Positions 16,673 to 25,592 of a DNA stretch of 50,094 nucleotides are shown in pieces; the first letter of the stretch is position 1; every line of letters begins with the position of its first letter. Location: assembly GCA_020629955.1 (NCBI GenBank), contig JAHDCI010000015.1, positions 1,397-51,490 on the forward strand. The letters are read 5' to 3'. The notes beneath the pieces are model-generated. The model was not told the DNA's origin. It made no database searches and saw nothing but the letters and a program-made list of their open reading frames with translations. This DNA comes from Myxococcota bacterium. GTDB taxonomy: Bacteria; Myxococcota_A; Polyangia; Polyangiales; Houyiibacteriaceae. A program made the translations under genes and the position numbers.

Positions 16673-19600
16673 TTATTCCGCCGGAACGCCGAGGCTCTGG
16701 ACATCCTTTTTGCCAAGAAGGCGTCGCTGGAAACGCATCTTGATATCGGCACCGATGCTGTAGAGCGTCGGCACCATCACCAAGGTCAGCACGGTGGCGA
16801 CGGCGAGTCCGAAGATCACCGCGACGGCCATGGGTCCCCACCAGGCGGCGGATTGGCTACCGATCAATGGCTTCATCTCGCGGAAATCGAAGCCGATTCC
16901 AGCGGCCATCGGAACCAGTCCAAGCACGGTGGTCACTGCGGTCAGCATGACCGGACGGAAGCGAGTCAGCCCCGCGCGGATCAATGCCTCGAACACGGTC
17001 TCGCCAGATTCGCGCAGCTGTTCGACATAGTCGAGCAATACGATCGCATTGTTCACGACAATGCCGGCGAGCGAGATCACCCCCAATCCCGTCATGATCC
17101 CGCCAAAGGGCATCTTCATGATGAGCAGCCCCCAGAGCACACCCACAAGCGAGAGTAGGACCGAGGCGAGGACGATCAGTGGGTTGCCGAAACCGTTAAA
17201 TTGATAGACCAGCACGCAGAGGATCAGCGCGATTGCGATTAAGAAGGCAAGCTGCAGGAACGCTTCCGATTCGCGCTGCTCGTCGTTGCTGCCCCCGAGC
17301 GAAAGTGAATAGCCATCCGGCATCGATTCATTGCGCTCCGCGATATATTCGAGCACGGCCGTCTGCACCGCCACCTGATTCGCCCCTTCGGCAACTTCTC
17401 CGGTGACGCTGACAACAAGGTCCTGGTCGATATGTCGGATCGCGCCGGTGCCGCCAGCGAGTTCGTAGGTCGCGACGGCAGAGAGTGGAACCGGGAAGGT
17501 GCTGGGGCTCGTATCTTCGCGGCCGTCGATGCGGAGGTTCATGATCGCCTGTAGGTCGGAGCGATGCTCCGGAGCGATCTGCACAACGATATCGTACTCG
17601 TCTTCGCCGTCACGGAGAGAACTGGCGCGTTGCCCGGCCACTGCGGTTCGAACCGCTCCAGCAACGGCTTGCGTTGAAGCGCCGACGCGTTTGGCGGCGG
17701 CTCGATCGACCCGAAGGCGCATCTCTGGACGCCCGACACGGTAATCGTCCGTGAGGTCGGTCGCGTTCTCGATGCGCTCCGCCAGTTCGCGTCGAACCTC
17801 TGCGGCGAGCGCGCCAAGACGGTGGAAATCATCTCCGGCGATCCGGACATCGATCGGCTTTCCGACCGGCGGTCCCATCGCCTCCTTCTCGATGCGAATC
17901 TCGGCGCCGGGGATCTCCGCGACCAAGTCGCGGAGGCGGTCGATCGTGTGGGTGGGTGGCTCAACACGGATCGATTGCCCCTCCCGGGCCGTGTTGGCGT
18001 CCGGAAGAAAGTCGATGGTGATCCGCGCCGAGTTCGCCGCGGCCTGGGAGCCGGCGGTTGGATCTTGGCCGCCGGAGATGCCGACCTCCGAGACGTACAC
18101 ATCGACGTTCTCTTCGGCTTCGAGGAGAGCCTCCACGCGTTGCACGATTCGGTCGGTGGTATCGAGCTCGGTTCCGAGCGGCGCGCGTACCGAGACGAAC
18201 GCTCGGTTCGGCTCGGTCTCGGGCATGAACTCTTGGCCGTAGTTGTATTCGCCGTAGAACGCGAAGGTTCCGAAGAGGATGAGAACTCCGACGCCGGCGG
18301 CGATGTAGCGATGCCGAATGCACCAGGAGAGGAGGGCGCGATAACCGCGCATGATGGGGCCAAGCTCTTCCTCTTCCGCGGCCTCGCCTTTCGAGCGGCG
18401 CATGAGCTTCGATGTGAAGACTGGAAGTACACCGATCGCGACCACCAGCGAGCAGAGCAGGACGATGACGATCGTCTTGGGCAGGTAGCCCATGAACTGA
18501 CCCATGATGCCGCCCCAAAAGAGCAGCGGGGCGAAGGCGGCGACCGTGGTCGCCGTGGATGCCGCGACAGCGCCGGCGACCTCTTTGGTGCCGATGATCG
18601 AGGCCTCAGTCAGTGACTTCCCCTCCTCGACGTGGCGATAGATATTCTCGACGATCACGATCGCGTTATCGACCAACATCCCCAGCGCCATGATGAGCGC
18701 GAAGAGCACCATCATGTTGAGGGTCATGCCGAGCAGGCTCACAACGACAAAGGCGAGCAACATCGAGAAGGGAATCGCGAGGGCGACAAAGAGGCTATTG
18801 CGTACGCCCATGAAGAAGAGCAGAACGCCGATCACGAGAAGCAGGCCGATAATGATGCCGCTCTCAAGCTCGCCGACCATATCGTAGACAATCTTCGACT
18901 GATCTCCGAGCACGCGGTACTCGACACCATCCGGCCAGCGCTCCGCACGCTCCGCGACGAGCTCTTTGATGGTTTCGGAGATTTCGACGATATTCGCGCC
19001 CGAGCGCTTCGACACGGCGATGCTCACCGCAGGAGAGCCGTTCATGCGCGCATAGGTTGTGCGCGTGGCGAAGCCGTCGACCACTCGTCCGATATCCCGC
19101 ACGAATACGGGGCGATCGCCGACTCGCTTCACGGCGATATTTTCGATCTCCGACGGGTCTTCGATTTCTCCGGGCACGCGGAGGAGAACAGAGGAAGAAC
19201 CTGCCGCCACATCGCCGCCTGGGATGTTTACGTTTTCGGTCGCGATGGCGCCGATGACATCGTTGACGGACAACCCGTAGTGGGCGAGCCGGTACGGATC
19301 GACATCGATTTGAATCTCGCGCTCGCGCCCTCCTGTTAGGTTTGCTTCGAGCACGCCGGGGACTCGGCTGATCTCACTCTCAAGCGCTTCTCCGAGGCTT
19401 TTGAGCTCCGTCTCGTCGATATCGCCACCGAGGGTGATCAACATGATCGGGAATTCACCGAAGTTGATTTCGCGGATATCCGTTTCTTCGGCATCCTCTG
19501 GGAGCTCGGTCCGCGCGCGGGAGACGCGATCGCGGACGCGTTGCAGCGCATCCCGGATGACCACCTCCGGTTCGAACTCAAGCATCACCATGCTGACCCC

Positions 19601-19852
19601 CTCGTACGAGGTGCTGGTCATTCGCTTGAGGTTTTTCACGCTCGAGAGTTCGTCTTCGAGGGGACGCGTTACGAGGCTCTCAATATCCTCCGGGGAGACA
19701 CCAATATACGGGGTCGTGACGACCACGAAGGGGATCTGAACGTCCGGGTTCGCTTCGCGGGGAAGGGCGTTGTAGCTCCGCCAGCCGAAGACGAGGATGA
19801 AGAATACGACCAGAAGAACGACAGCCTTCCGGTTGACGAGTGCTTCGATCAT
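16673..19852 (-). CDS. RND-family efflux transporter (AcrB/HAE-like inner-membrane permease)
   Basis: 1059 residues, full length for the family. The N-terminal helix is followed by NALPREANPDVQIPFVVVTTPYIGVSPEDIE, a large periplasmic loop, then a block of six helices (~330-540), a second periplasmic loop and a second block (~870-1045) ending LVMVPTLYS. Helix 4 has GMLVDNAIVIVEN: the first proton-relay Asp (395) is kept and the second position is Asn, which is common in this branch. Known: these trimeric proton antiporters expel drugs, solvents or lipids via a periplasmic adaptor and an outer-membrane channel. The start overlaps the adaptor gene by 4 bp (ATGA), so the pair is an operon with the adaptor first. 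No TolC-like gene in the window. Substrate not predictable. Confidence 0.95.
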   Translation of the reverse strand: MIEALVNRKAVVLLVVFFILVFGWRSYNALPREANPDVQIPFVVVTTPYIGVSPEDIESLVTRPLEDELSSVKNLKRMTSTSYEGVSMVMLEFEPEVVIRDALQRVRDRVSRARTELPEDAEETDIREINFGEFPIMLITLGGDIDETELKSLGEALESEISRVPGVLEANLTGGREREIQIDVDPYRLAHYGLSVNDVIGAIATENVNIPGGDVAAGSSSVLLRVPGEIEDPSEIENIAVKRVGDRPVFVRDIGRVVDGFATRTTYARMNGSPAVSIAVSKRSGANIVEISETIKELVAERAERWPDGVEYRVLGDQSKIVYDMVGELESGIIIGLLLVIGVLLFFMGVRNSLFVALAIPFSMLLAFVVVSLLGMTLNMMVLFALIMALGMLVDNAIVIVENIYRHVEEGKSLTEASIIGTKEVAGAVAASTATTVAAFAPLLFWGGIMGQFMGYLPKTIVIVLLCSLVVAIGVLPVFTSKLMRRSKGEAAEEEELGPIMRGYRALLSWCIRHRYIAAGVGVLILFGTFAFYGEYNYGQEFMPETEPNRAFVSVRAPLGTELDTTDRIVQRVEALLEAEENVDVYVSEVGISGGQDPTAGSQAAANSARITIDFLPDANTAREGQSIRVEPPTHTIDRLRDLVAEIPGAEIRIEKEAMGPPVGKPIDVRIAGDDFHRLGALAAEVRRELAERIENATDLTDDYRVGRPEMRLRVDRAAAKRVGASTQAVAGAVRTAVAGQRASSLRDGEDEYDIVVQIAPEHRSDLQAIMNLRIDGREDTSPSTFPVPLSAVATYELAGGTGAIRHIDQDLVVSVTGEVAEGANQVAVQTAVLEYIAERNESMPDGYSLSLGGSNDEQRESEAFLQLAFLIAIALILCVLVYQFNGFGNPLIVLASVLLSLVGVLWGLLIMKMPFGGIMTGLGVISLAGIVVNNAIVLLDYVEQLRESGETVFEALIRAGLTRFRPVMLTAVTTVLGLVPMAAGIGFDFREMKPLIGSQSAAWWGPMAVAVIFGLAVATVLTLVMVPTLYSIGADIKMRFQRRLLGKKDVQSLGVPAE

Positions 19853-21033
19853 GACGCCTCGCCCGTGCCCTCCATCGAGCTTTCAGACGGGGCTGCAGTG
19901 CGGGTTTCGTTTCCGCCGAAGGTGATGCGTCCCTCCGTGCAACAGTTGCCGGCTCGCGAACGGACGATCGCGTCGCCGTCCGCGAGTTCTCGATGGCCGG
20001 TGACGATCAATTCGTCTCCAGCGCGAATGCCCGAGGTGATCACGATCTGGTCTCGCATGACGGTGCCGGTCTCGACCGAGCGCCAGTGGGCGGTGTCGCC
20101 CTCCGCCACAAATACACCGTTGCCACTCAGTCTCGTCACCAACACGTCTTGCGGAATCACGAGCTGCGCACCGGCGCTCGCGCGTTCGATTTCGACCTGA
20201 GCGATCATACCCGGAAGAAGGCCTTCCGCGCCTTCGACCTCGATCTCGACATCGAAGGCGCGCGTCTGAAGGTTTGCCGCCGGGCTAATGAAGCGGATGG
20301 TGCCGTCAAAGACGTTTCCGTTGGCGCCCGCTCGTACGCGTGCACCCATGCCTTGCCGGAGCGCGACGACGTCACGATCGGGCACCGCGAGCGTGACGTG
20401 CACCGGGTCAAGTTTCACCAGGCGGATCAGCGGCTGTCCGGGCGGCGCAACCTCGCCCTGTTCGACGTTCATCGACGCGATGGTTCCAGCGAAAGGGGCG
20501 CGAATGACGGTTCGGCTACTCATCACACGCGCACTGCGTAGCGCGGCGCGTGCCGCAGCCAGCGCCGAAGAAGCTTGGTCTCGCTGCTGGGCCGGGATCG
20601 CGTCACCCAAACGCTCCGCTCTGGCAGCTTCTCGCTCCGCGGTCTCAAGCTGCACGCGCGCTTGCGCGAGCTGGGCTCCGTGGGTCGCGGTATCGACACG
20701 AACCAAGACTTGGTTGCGACGAACCTCTTCCCCTTCGCTCACCAGGACGCGCTCGACATATCCGCCGAGTGGCGCCGCAAGCATCGCGTCCCGGGAACCC
20801 TTGACCTCGCCCGGAAGGCGAATGGAGAGGCTCGCTTCGCTCGGTGCGATCCGTGCGGTCTCGACTCTGGTCCCAACGGCAGCCTCGATGGCGGTTGCGT
20901 TCGAAGTGGTCGCGTTCGCCGTCTCTTCGGGCTCCGCCGGGCCGCACGCCGAAGACGAAAGAAGAGAGGCAAGAAACAGTACTGAGAAGATGTTCTCGGT
21001 AACCGGGTTTTTTCGGGGGTGCAGAGAGAGCAT
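19849..21033 (-). CDS. RND periplasmic adaptor (membrane fusion) lipoprotein
   Basis: 394 residues from the ATG at 21033, which places a signal peptide with lipobox SSAC (Cys30) at the N-terminus; upstream in-frame starts up to 21135 exist and no ribosome site decides between them. Barrel-sandwich halves are clear: AAPLGGYVERVLVSEGEEVRRNQVLVRVD, then a helical hairpin, then TVIRAPFAGTIASMNVEQGEVAPPGQPL, a beta-barrel (DPVHVTLAVPDRD) and a membrane-proximal domain. It links the RND permease to an outer-membrane channel. The C-terminal ~40 residues, with adjacent cysteines (NCCTEG), are not typical for the family and look disordered. First gene of the pump operon. Confidence 0.92.
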   Translation of the reverse strand: MLSLHPRKNPVTENIFSVLFLASLLSSSACGPAEPEETANATTSNATAIEAAVGTRVETARIAPSEASLSIRLPGEVKGSRDAMLAAPLGGYVERVLVSEGEEVRRNQVLVRVDTATHGAQLAQARVQLETAEREAARAERLGDAIPAQQRDQASSALAAARAALRSARVMSSRTVIRAPFAGTIASMNVEQGEVAPPGQPLIRLVKLDPVHVTLAVPDRDVVALRQGMGARVRAGANGNVFDGTIRFISPAANLQTRAFDVEIEVEGAEGLLPGMIAQVEIERASAGAQLVIPQDVLVTRLSGNGVFVAEGDTAHWRSVETGTVMRDQIVITSGIRAGDELIVTGHRELADGDAIVRSRAGNCCTEGRITFGGNETRTAAPSESSMEGTGEAS

Positions 21034-21245
21034 TTTGCCGAGGTGGCTATGGGCGTTTCGATGGCGCATTGCAAGTGTTATTCGGGTGACCAGGTCGTCG
21101 CGTTTGAACGGGGTTTCAGACGAAGTTTGGCGCAAATTGCGATAGCGCCTTCAACGACAGGATTTGGCCATCGCGAATCTATTTCGCACTCGAGGACGTG
21201 GGCACTTGCTTGCTTTGCGTCAAAAGCTTCGGCACATTCCGGTCT

Positions 21246-22250
21246 ATGAAGCTCTCCTCTCTTACATTTCTTGCAGCGTTGTTGATGCTCGGCTGTGGCG
21301 ATGATGACCGCCCCATCGATCGCGATTCCGGCGCGGGCCCCTTCGATGCGAACACCTTGGATGTATCGCGTCCGGATGTACTTGGCTTCGACGCGCCGGA
21401 CCCGGGCAACGAATCCTGCGACAAGATGGACATCCTCTTTATCGTGGATGACTCCGGCTCGATGGGGGAAGAGCAAGCGAACTTGGCGTCCAACTTCCCA
21501 CGTTTTGTTCAGGTTTTGGACGATTTCCGGAACTCCGCAGGTCGGGAGATTGACTATCGCTTGGGCGTGACGACAACGGGCGCCGACCACGTCACGATCA
21601 TTGACTTTTCCGGCTTCGGCATTCCGCCGATGACCATCGAAGAAGAGGGACCCGCGGGAGAGCTCCAGCAAGGCTGTGGCATGACACGTAAGTGGATCGA
21701 GCGGTCGGATCCCGACGTTTCCTCCACGTTCTCGTGTGTTGCCGAAGTGGGCACCGGCGGCTCCTCGACCGAAATGCCGCTTGGCATGCTCGAACTCGCG
21801 CTCACCGAGCGAATGGCGGACGGTTCGAATGTTGGTTTCCTTCGGGATGATGCATTGCTCGCGGTGGTCATCCTCACCGACGAAGATGACTGCTCGAAGG
21901 ACGAGCGCGAGACCCGACTCACTCTCGACCCCTTTGCGCCCGGAGGCCCGGGGGGCGCTGCGGACGAATGCTCTGGAGATAGCTTGATTCCGATTTCGCG
22001 CGTGTTGGCCACCGTCGACGCTGCGAAGATGGAACGGGGGCGATGGGCCGCGGCGGTCATCGCGGGACCGACGGACTGCGAGAGCGCGTTTGGCTCGGCG
22101 GCGAGCGCCGACCGATTGCAGGACTTCGTTTCCCAGGTTGGGGATAACGCGACGTTCAGTTCCATTTGTGAAGGTGACTTGAGCTCCGCGTTGATGGATG
22201 CACTCAACACGTTTGAAGTCGCCTGTCAGAGCTTCCCGCCCCTCATCTGA
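21246..22250 (+). CDS. von Willebrand factor A domain lipoprotein
   Basis: 334 residues from the ATG at 21246, which gives a signal peptide and lipobox MLGC (Cys17). A short Asp-rich linker (~18-55) precedes a vWA domain (~60-320) opening with MDILFIVDDSGSMGEE; D68-x-S70-x-S72 is the metal-binding (MIDAS) motif. LLAVVILTDEDDCSKDE is the later acidic MIDAS segment. Paired cysteines through the domain suggest disulfides, consistent with the periplasm or cell surface. Known: vWA domains bind protein ligands through a metal ion; in Myxococcota such lipoproteins are numerous and mostly uncharacterised. Divergent from the RND pump operon. Followed by palindromic element copy 2 and a terminator. Confidence 0.88.
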   Translation: MKLSSLTFLAALLMLGCGDDDRPIDRDSGAGPFDANTLDVSRPDVLGFDAPDPGNESCDKMDILFIVDDSGSMGEEQANLASNFPRFVQVLDDFRNSAGREIDYRLGVTTTGADHVTIIDFSGFGIPPMTIEEEGPAGELQQGCGMTRKWIERSDPDVSSTFSCVAEVGTGGSSTEMPLGMLELALTERMADGSNVGFLRDDALLAVVILTDEDDCSKDERETRLTLDPFAPGGPGGAADECSGDSLIPISRVLATVDAAKMERGRWAAAVIAGPTDCESAFGSAASADRLQDFVSQVGDNATFSSICEGDLSSALMDALNTFEVACQSFPPLI

Positions 22251-22268
22251 ATGGGTAGAGGTGCTGCC

Positions 22269-22454
22269 TTCGAGTGCGGGGATCAAATCGATAGAAGGGA
22301 TGATCTTTCGTCAGGGGCGGCGAGGCGAGTTTCGGAGGGCGGACGCCATGCCGAGTATATCGAAGGAAGAGCGAAGCTCGGATCGGCCCTCCTGACGGAC
22401 GAGGGCCCATCTACCGATTTGAATCACGCACTAGCGATTTGAACCACGCACTAG
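22269..22454. repeat. palindromic intergenic element, copy 2
   Basis: Left tip AGTGCGGGGATCAAATCG; right tip, inverted, AGTGCGTGGTTCAAATCG. The loop ATGCCGAGTATATCGAAGG and the following GCTCGGATCGGC match copies 1 and 3. Inner arms are less perfect than in copy 1. The right tip is doubled in tandem (20-bp units at 22415-22434 and 22435-22454, one mismatch). Lies between convergent genes. Confidence 0.83.
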
Positions 22455-22482
22455 GCTCTCCTTCGGGGGAGCCCTTTTCTTT
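22454..22482 (+). terminator. Rho-independent terminator after the vWA gene
   Basis: 8-bp stem GGCTCTCC / GGGGAGCC (one G-T pair region) with a TTCG tetraloop, then CTTTTCTTT. It sits directly after palindromic element copy 2. Confidence 0.82.
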
Positions 22483-22540
22483 GGTCTCCGGCTTGTCGAA
22501 ACGGTTGAAGCCGCTTTGGGCAGCTCTGTGCAACGGCAAT

Positions 22541-22573
22541 ACACAAAAAGCGCCTCGGAACTCGAGGCGCTTT
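22541..22573 (-). terminator. Rho-independent terminator of the minus-strand orphan gene
   Basis: Perfect 11-bp stem AAAGCGCCTCG / CGAGGCGCTTT with a 5-nt loop; read on the minus strand it ends in a TTTTTGTGT tail, 45 bp after the stop codon. Confidence 0.9.
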
Positions 22574-22617
22574 GATAGGAAAAGAAGGACGTCGCTGAAT
22601 CGCCACTCGAGCGACGG

Positions 22618-23169
22618 CTAGGCTTCGCCCTCGCTCGGCTTGTTCACCCAGTACGGGCTTCCCATCAACTCGCTGCGAACCTGCACCTTATGCATCTCGC
22701 TGAGCTCGGCGGTTTGTGGCTGCCCCGTGTTCGGGTTGATTTGCGTCAAAAACCAGCGCTGATCTGTTAAATGCTCATGGATCATGATGCCGCGCGGATC
22801 GTCGTAGATCACCTGCAGATCTTCTGGAGTGACCGGTCCAGGGGTTGGGGCCTGCGGCTCTTCCGCAGGTTCGGGTTCTGGCTCAGGTTCCGGTGCAGGT
22901 GGAGCAACGGGCTCGGGTGCCTCTGGTGCTGTCGATTCGAGAACCTCGTCGAGCGTCCATTGAAAATCAAGACGCTCTTTTCGCGCTGCTTCCGTCAGAA
23001 GTTCGCGGGAAATAGAGGAAAGATCACCCGTGAGAAGGGTTGTGAGAGCGGTCGTCAGCGCGGGCCAGTGGGCCTCATCGTGCCTCGCGGCGCGCAGTAG
23101 GCTCGCGATATAGTCTTTGACCTCGCCCTCGTTGGTTGGGGCGGCGATCGCATTGATTTCCGTAGTCAT
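22618..23169 (-). CDS. hypothetical protein with a Pro/Glu-rich linker
   Basis: 183 residues from the ATG at 23169, preceded by CAGGA at about 5 nt; a longer open frame to 23250 lacks support. I do not recognise the family. Residues ~1-80 are helical and acidic (VKDYIASLLRAARHDEAHW, LTTALTTLLTGDL). Residues ~90-120 alternate Pro and Glu, an extended spacer. Residues ~125-183 form a small beta-rich unit: IYDDPRGIMIHEHLTDQRW, INPNTGQPQTAELSEMH and LMGSPYWVNK. No signal peptide or membrane segment, so it is cytoplasmic. Single-gene unit with its own terminator. Confidence 0.8.
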   Translation of the reverse strand: MTTEINAIAAPTNEGEVKDYIASLLRAARHDEAHWPALTTALTTLLTGDLSSISRELLTEAARKERLDFQWTLDEVLESTAPEAPEPVAPPAPEPEPEPEPAEEPQAPTPGPVTPEDLQVIYDDPRGIMIHEHLTDQRWFLTQINPNTGQPQTAELSEMHKVQVRSELMGSPYWVNKPSEGEA

Positions 23170-23421
23170 GGGTGTCCTGATACGTCGTCGCTCCGGCCTC
23201 GGCAAGTATTGGATGGAGGTGGATGCGTTGTGGTGATTGGGGATTTCCAAGTGGAATGATTCGATCTGATGGGATCTCCCTACACTGGTCTAGTTTTCCC
23301 CACGGATCCGAAAGGCGGATCACGAGGAAATTTAATTACCAGGGTTGGCACGAATCGCGCTATACGCCTTACCAAGTCTACGTCGCCGTGGAGCGACCTG
23401 AACTAAGGAGCTATCGAGGAT

Positions 23422-25476
23422 ATGACTCGAATTTTCACTTTTCTTTGCTGCGCGCTTGCTCTCGGGCTCGGCGTCAGCACGGCGAGCGCTCAGGATGCGT
23501 TCCCATGCGACGGTACGCGCTACCTCTCGTCTTCGGCCGGATCGACGACGCTTTCGACCATGGAAGGTGCCGCCGGCGGTGGCCTGACCTTCTCGACCGT
23601 CGGAACGGGCATGCCCTACGACGCGATCGGCTTTAACGCCCAGGATGGTTTCATCTACGGCATCGAAGCCAATGGTCAGATGGTTCGCATCGGCGACGAC
23701 GGGATTCCGAACGACTACGGAACCCCCCTCTCCCTTTCTGGTGCGACCCCGGCTGCGGGCGACGTTGACACCAGCGGTGACTACTGGTTTATCGACCGCC
23801 AGACGAGCGGCGCGGGTGACTTGGTTCAGGTGGATATCTCGGGTGCGAGCCCGGTCGAGCTTAACCGCTACTCCATCCCCGGACCGAGTTCCTTCAACAT
23901 TCTCGACATCGTTTACCACCCGGTCGAAGACCGTATCTACGGTTACGATGGCGGCAGCCGCCGGCTCTTCTTCTTCGAAATTGCAGGTCCGAACGCGACT
24001 CGCGTTCTCCGCGCGTTCGACAACCGTGACGTCGTTCAGTCGATCGACTCGCTCGTTTTCGTTTCGGACGACACCGTGCTCGCCTACGGCGGAACGCCGA
24101 CGGACCCCGACGTTGCCTTTTTCGGCAACTTCACCACTGGTGAGTTCGAGCTCTCCACATCTGGACCGGAGTCCGGAAACGGTGACGGCGCGGCGTGTGC
24201 GGCGACGTTGACCTTCACGAAGGAAATCTCGAACCCGCGGCCCGTCCCCGGCGAAACGGTCACCTTCACGTTTAACATCGGCAATGCGACGGGTGCGGCT
24301 CTTTCGGGCCTCAACTTCGTGGACATGCCGATGGGCGCGGGGAGCTTCGTTGCCGACTCTCTCGATGGCATGCTTGGTGGCGGAACGGCCAACGCGTACG
24401 CGGGAACCAACAACCTACAGATCTCAGGCATCAGCCTCGCGGATGGCGCTTCCATCGAGTTCGAAGTCGACTTCACCCTCGGCGTCGACGTCACGACCGG
24501 CGCGCCGTTCTCGAACCAAGCAATTCTGAACAACGTTCCCGAGCAGTTTGCGGGCGCCTCCATGTCTCGCCCCTCGGATGACCCGTCGACGGCTGGCTTT
24601 GGCGACGCGACGACGGTTCCGGTCGTTCAGTGCCGACCGGACAACGTCACGGCCTGCCTCACGGGTATGTGCAACGCGGACGGAACGTGTGTCCCGCTCG
24701 GTGATATGGACCAGGACGGTGACGGCCTCTTCGACTCGTTCGAGTGCCCCTCCGTACCCTGCCGTGACAGTGATGACGACACCATCCCGGACTACCTTGA
24801 CGACGACGACGACGGTGACGGCATCCCGACCGAAGACGAAATCGTCTCCATGGACGATCTTCCCAACAACGACACGGACGCGCTCCCGGATTACCTCGAC
24901 GATGACGACGATGGTGACGGCATCCTTACCGCGACCGAAATTGCCGACAGCACCACGCTCGGCAACAACAACGTTGACGGTGAAGGCGGCGTGAACTGGC
25001 TCGATTCCGACGCCGATGGCGACGGAACGCTCGACGGAGACGAGTCTGGTGACGAGAATGGCAATGGCGTTCCGGACTATCTTGAAGAGCCGCCCGTTGT
25101 TGAGCCCGACGCGGGTATGGACGCCGGCATGGACGCCGAGATGGACGCTGAGGTGGACGCCGAAGTGGACGCCGAAGTGGACGCCGAAGTCGATGCGGGC
25201 GAAATGGACGCTGGCATGGACGCCGAGGTAGACGCCGGTGAGGAAGACTCGGGCGTTGAAGAGGACGCAGGCGTTGAAGAAGACGCGGGCGTTGAAGAAG
25301 ACGCAGGCGTTGAAGAGGACGCAGGCGTTGAAGAAGACGCTGGCACCGAAGACGCGGGCGAAGTCCTCCCGGGTGTCGCGGGCGGCGCCTGCAGCACCGG
25401 TGGCAGCACTTCGGGCGGACTTCTCTTCTCGCTCCTCGCGCTGGTTGGTTTGGGACGACGTCGCCGACGCGACTAA
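23422..25476 (+). CDS. secreted surface protein with DUF11-like domain, TSP3-type calcium repeats and a MYXO-CTERM-like tail
   Basis: 684 residues; ATG preceded by AAGGAG at 23405-23410. Signal peptide cleaves near ASA-QD (~23). Residues ~25-250 look like a beta-propeller of the DUF6923 kind (GFNAQDGFIYGIEANGQM, HPVEDRIYGYDGG). Residues ~260-400 resemble a DUF11/Ig-like domain (NPRPVPGETVTFTFNIGNA). Asp-rich calcium-binding segments (DQDGDGLFDSFEC, DDDDDGDGIPTEDE) occupy ~430-545. Residues 563-640 are tandem DAEV- and VEEDAG-type repeats. The C-terminus has a small Cys-containing Gly/Ser segment, a hydrophobic helix and RRRRR, the layout of the MYXO-CTERM sorting signal processed by myxosortases. 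Expected to be displayed on the outer surface. Partners unknown. A strong terminator follows. Confidence 0.87.
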   Translation: MTRIFTFLCCALALGLGVSTASAQDAFPCDGTRYLSSSAGSTTLSTMEGAAGGGLTFSTVGTGMPYDAIGFNAQDGFIYGIEANGQMVRIGDDGIPNDYGTPLSLSGATPAAGDVDTSGDYWFIDRQTSGAGDLVQVDISGASPVELNRYSIPGPSSFNILDIVYHPVEDRIYGYDGGSRRLFFFEIAGPNATRVLRAFDNRDVVQSIDSLVFVSDDTVLAYGGTPTDPDVAFFGNFTTGEFELSTSGPESGNGDGAACAATLTFTKEISNPRPVPGETVTFTFNIGNATGAALSGLNFVDMPMGAGSFVADSLDGMLGGGTANAYAGTNNLQISGISLADGASIEFEVDFTLGVDVTTGAPFSNQAILNNVPEQFAGASMSRPSDDPSTAGFGDATTVPVVQCRPDNVTACLTGMCNADGTCVPLGDMDQDGDGLFDSFECPSVPCRDSDDDTIPDYLDDDDDGDGIPTEDEIVSMDDLPNNDTDALPDYLDDDDDGDGILTATEIADSTTLGNNNVDGEGGVNWLDSDADGDGTLDGDESGDENGNGVPDYLEEPPVVEPDAGMDAGMDAEMDAEVDAEVDAEVDAEVDAGEMDAGMDAEVDAGEEDSGVEEDAGVEEDAGVEEDAGVEEDAGVEEDAGTEDAGEVLPGVAGGACSTGGSTSGGLLFSLLALVGLGRRRRRD
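25108..25341 (+). repeat. coding tandem repeats (12-bp and 18-bp units)
   Basis: About 25108-25240 repeats a 12-bp unit encoding DAEV or DAGM. At 25252-25341 there are five exact-length 18-bp units encoding GVEEDA, differing only at single bases. They form an acidic flexible stalk before the C-terminal sorting signal and are prone to slip in length. Confidence 0.93.
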
Positions 25477-25497
25477 TACCCGACCATTCTGAGAAAG

Positions 25498-25524
25498 AGG
25501 GCGCCTTCGGGCGCCCTTTTTTTA
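25498..25524 (+). terminator. Rho-independent terminator of the MYXO-CTERM gene
   Basis: 8-bp stem AGGGCGCC / GGCGCCCT with a TTCG tetraloop and a run of seven or more T, about 20 bp past the stop. Confidence 0.93.
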
Positions 25525-25592
25525 TTGCTTCGGACCAGGTTTGTCCTCGGCTTCGCTTTGAGGTCTTTGTCTCTTCCTCCTATGACGGATGG

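Noticed and set aside
18650..18690. loss of function in the RND pump from Asp-to-Asn in the proton relay
   Set aside because: VDNAIV is common in this branch of the family, and the first Asp is kept.
18632..19339. 235-codon plus-strand frame rich in His, Asp and Glu
   Set aside because: Antisense to the conserved core of the RND permease.
22320..22400. short frames reading MPSISKEERSSD or similar in the palindromic elements
   Set aside because: Occur only because the loop sequence is shared between copies; no ribosome site and frames differ in length.
22415..22454. tRNA-like T-arm (GGTTCAAATC) in the element tips
   Set aside because: No matching T-stem, anticodon arm or acceptor end around it; better explained as an inverted-repeat tip.
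25252..25341. CRISPR-like regular repeats
   Set aside because: 18-bp units are contiguous with no spacers and lie in frame in a coding region.
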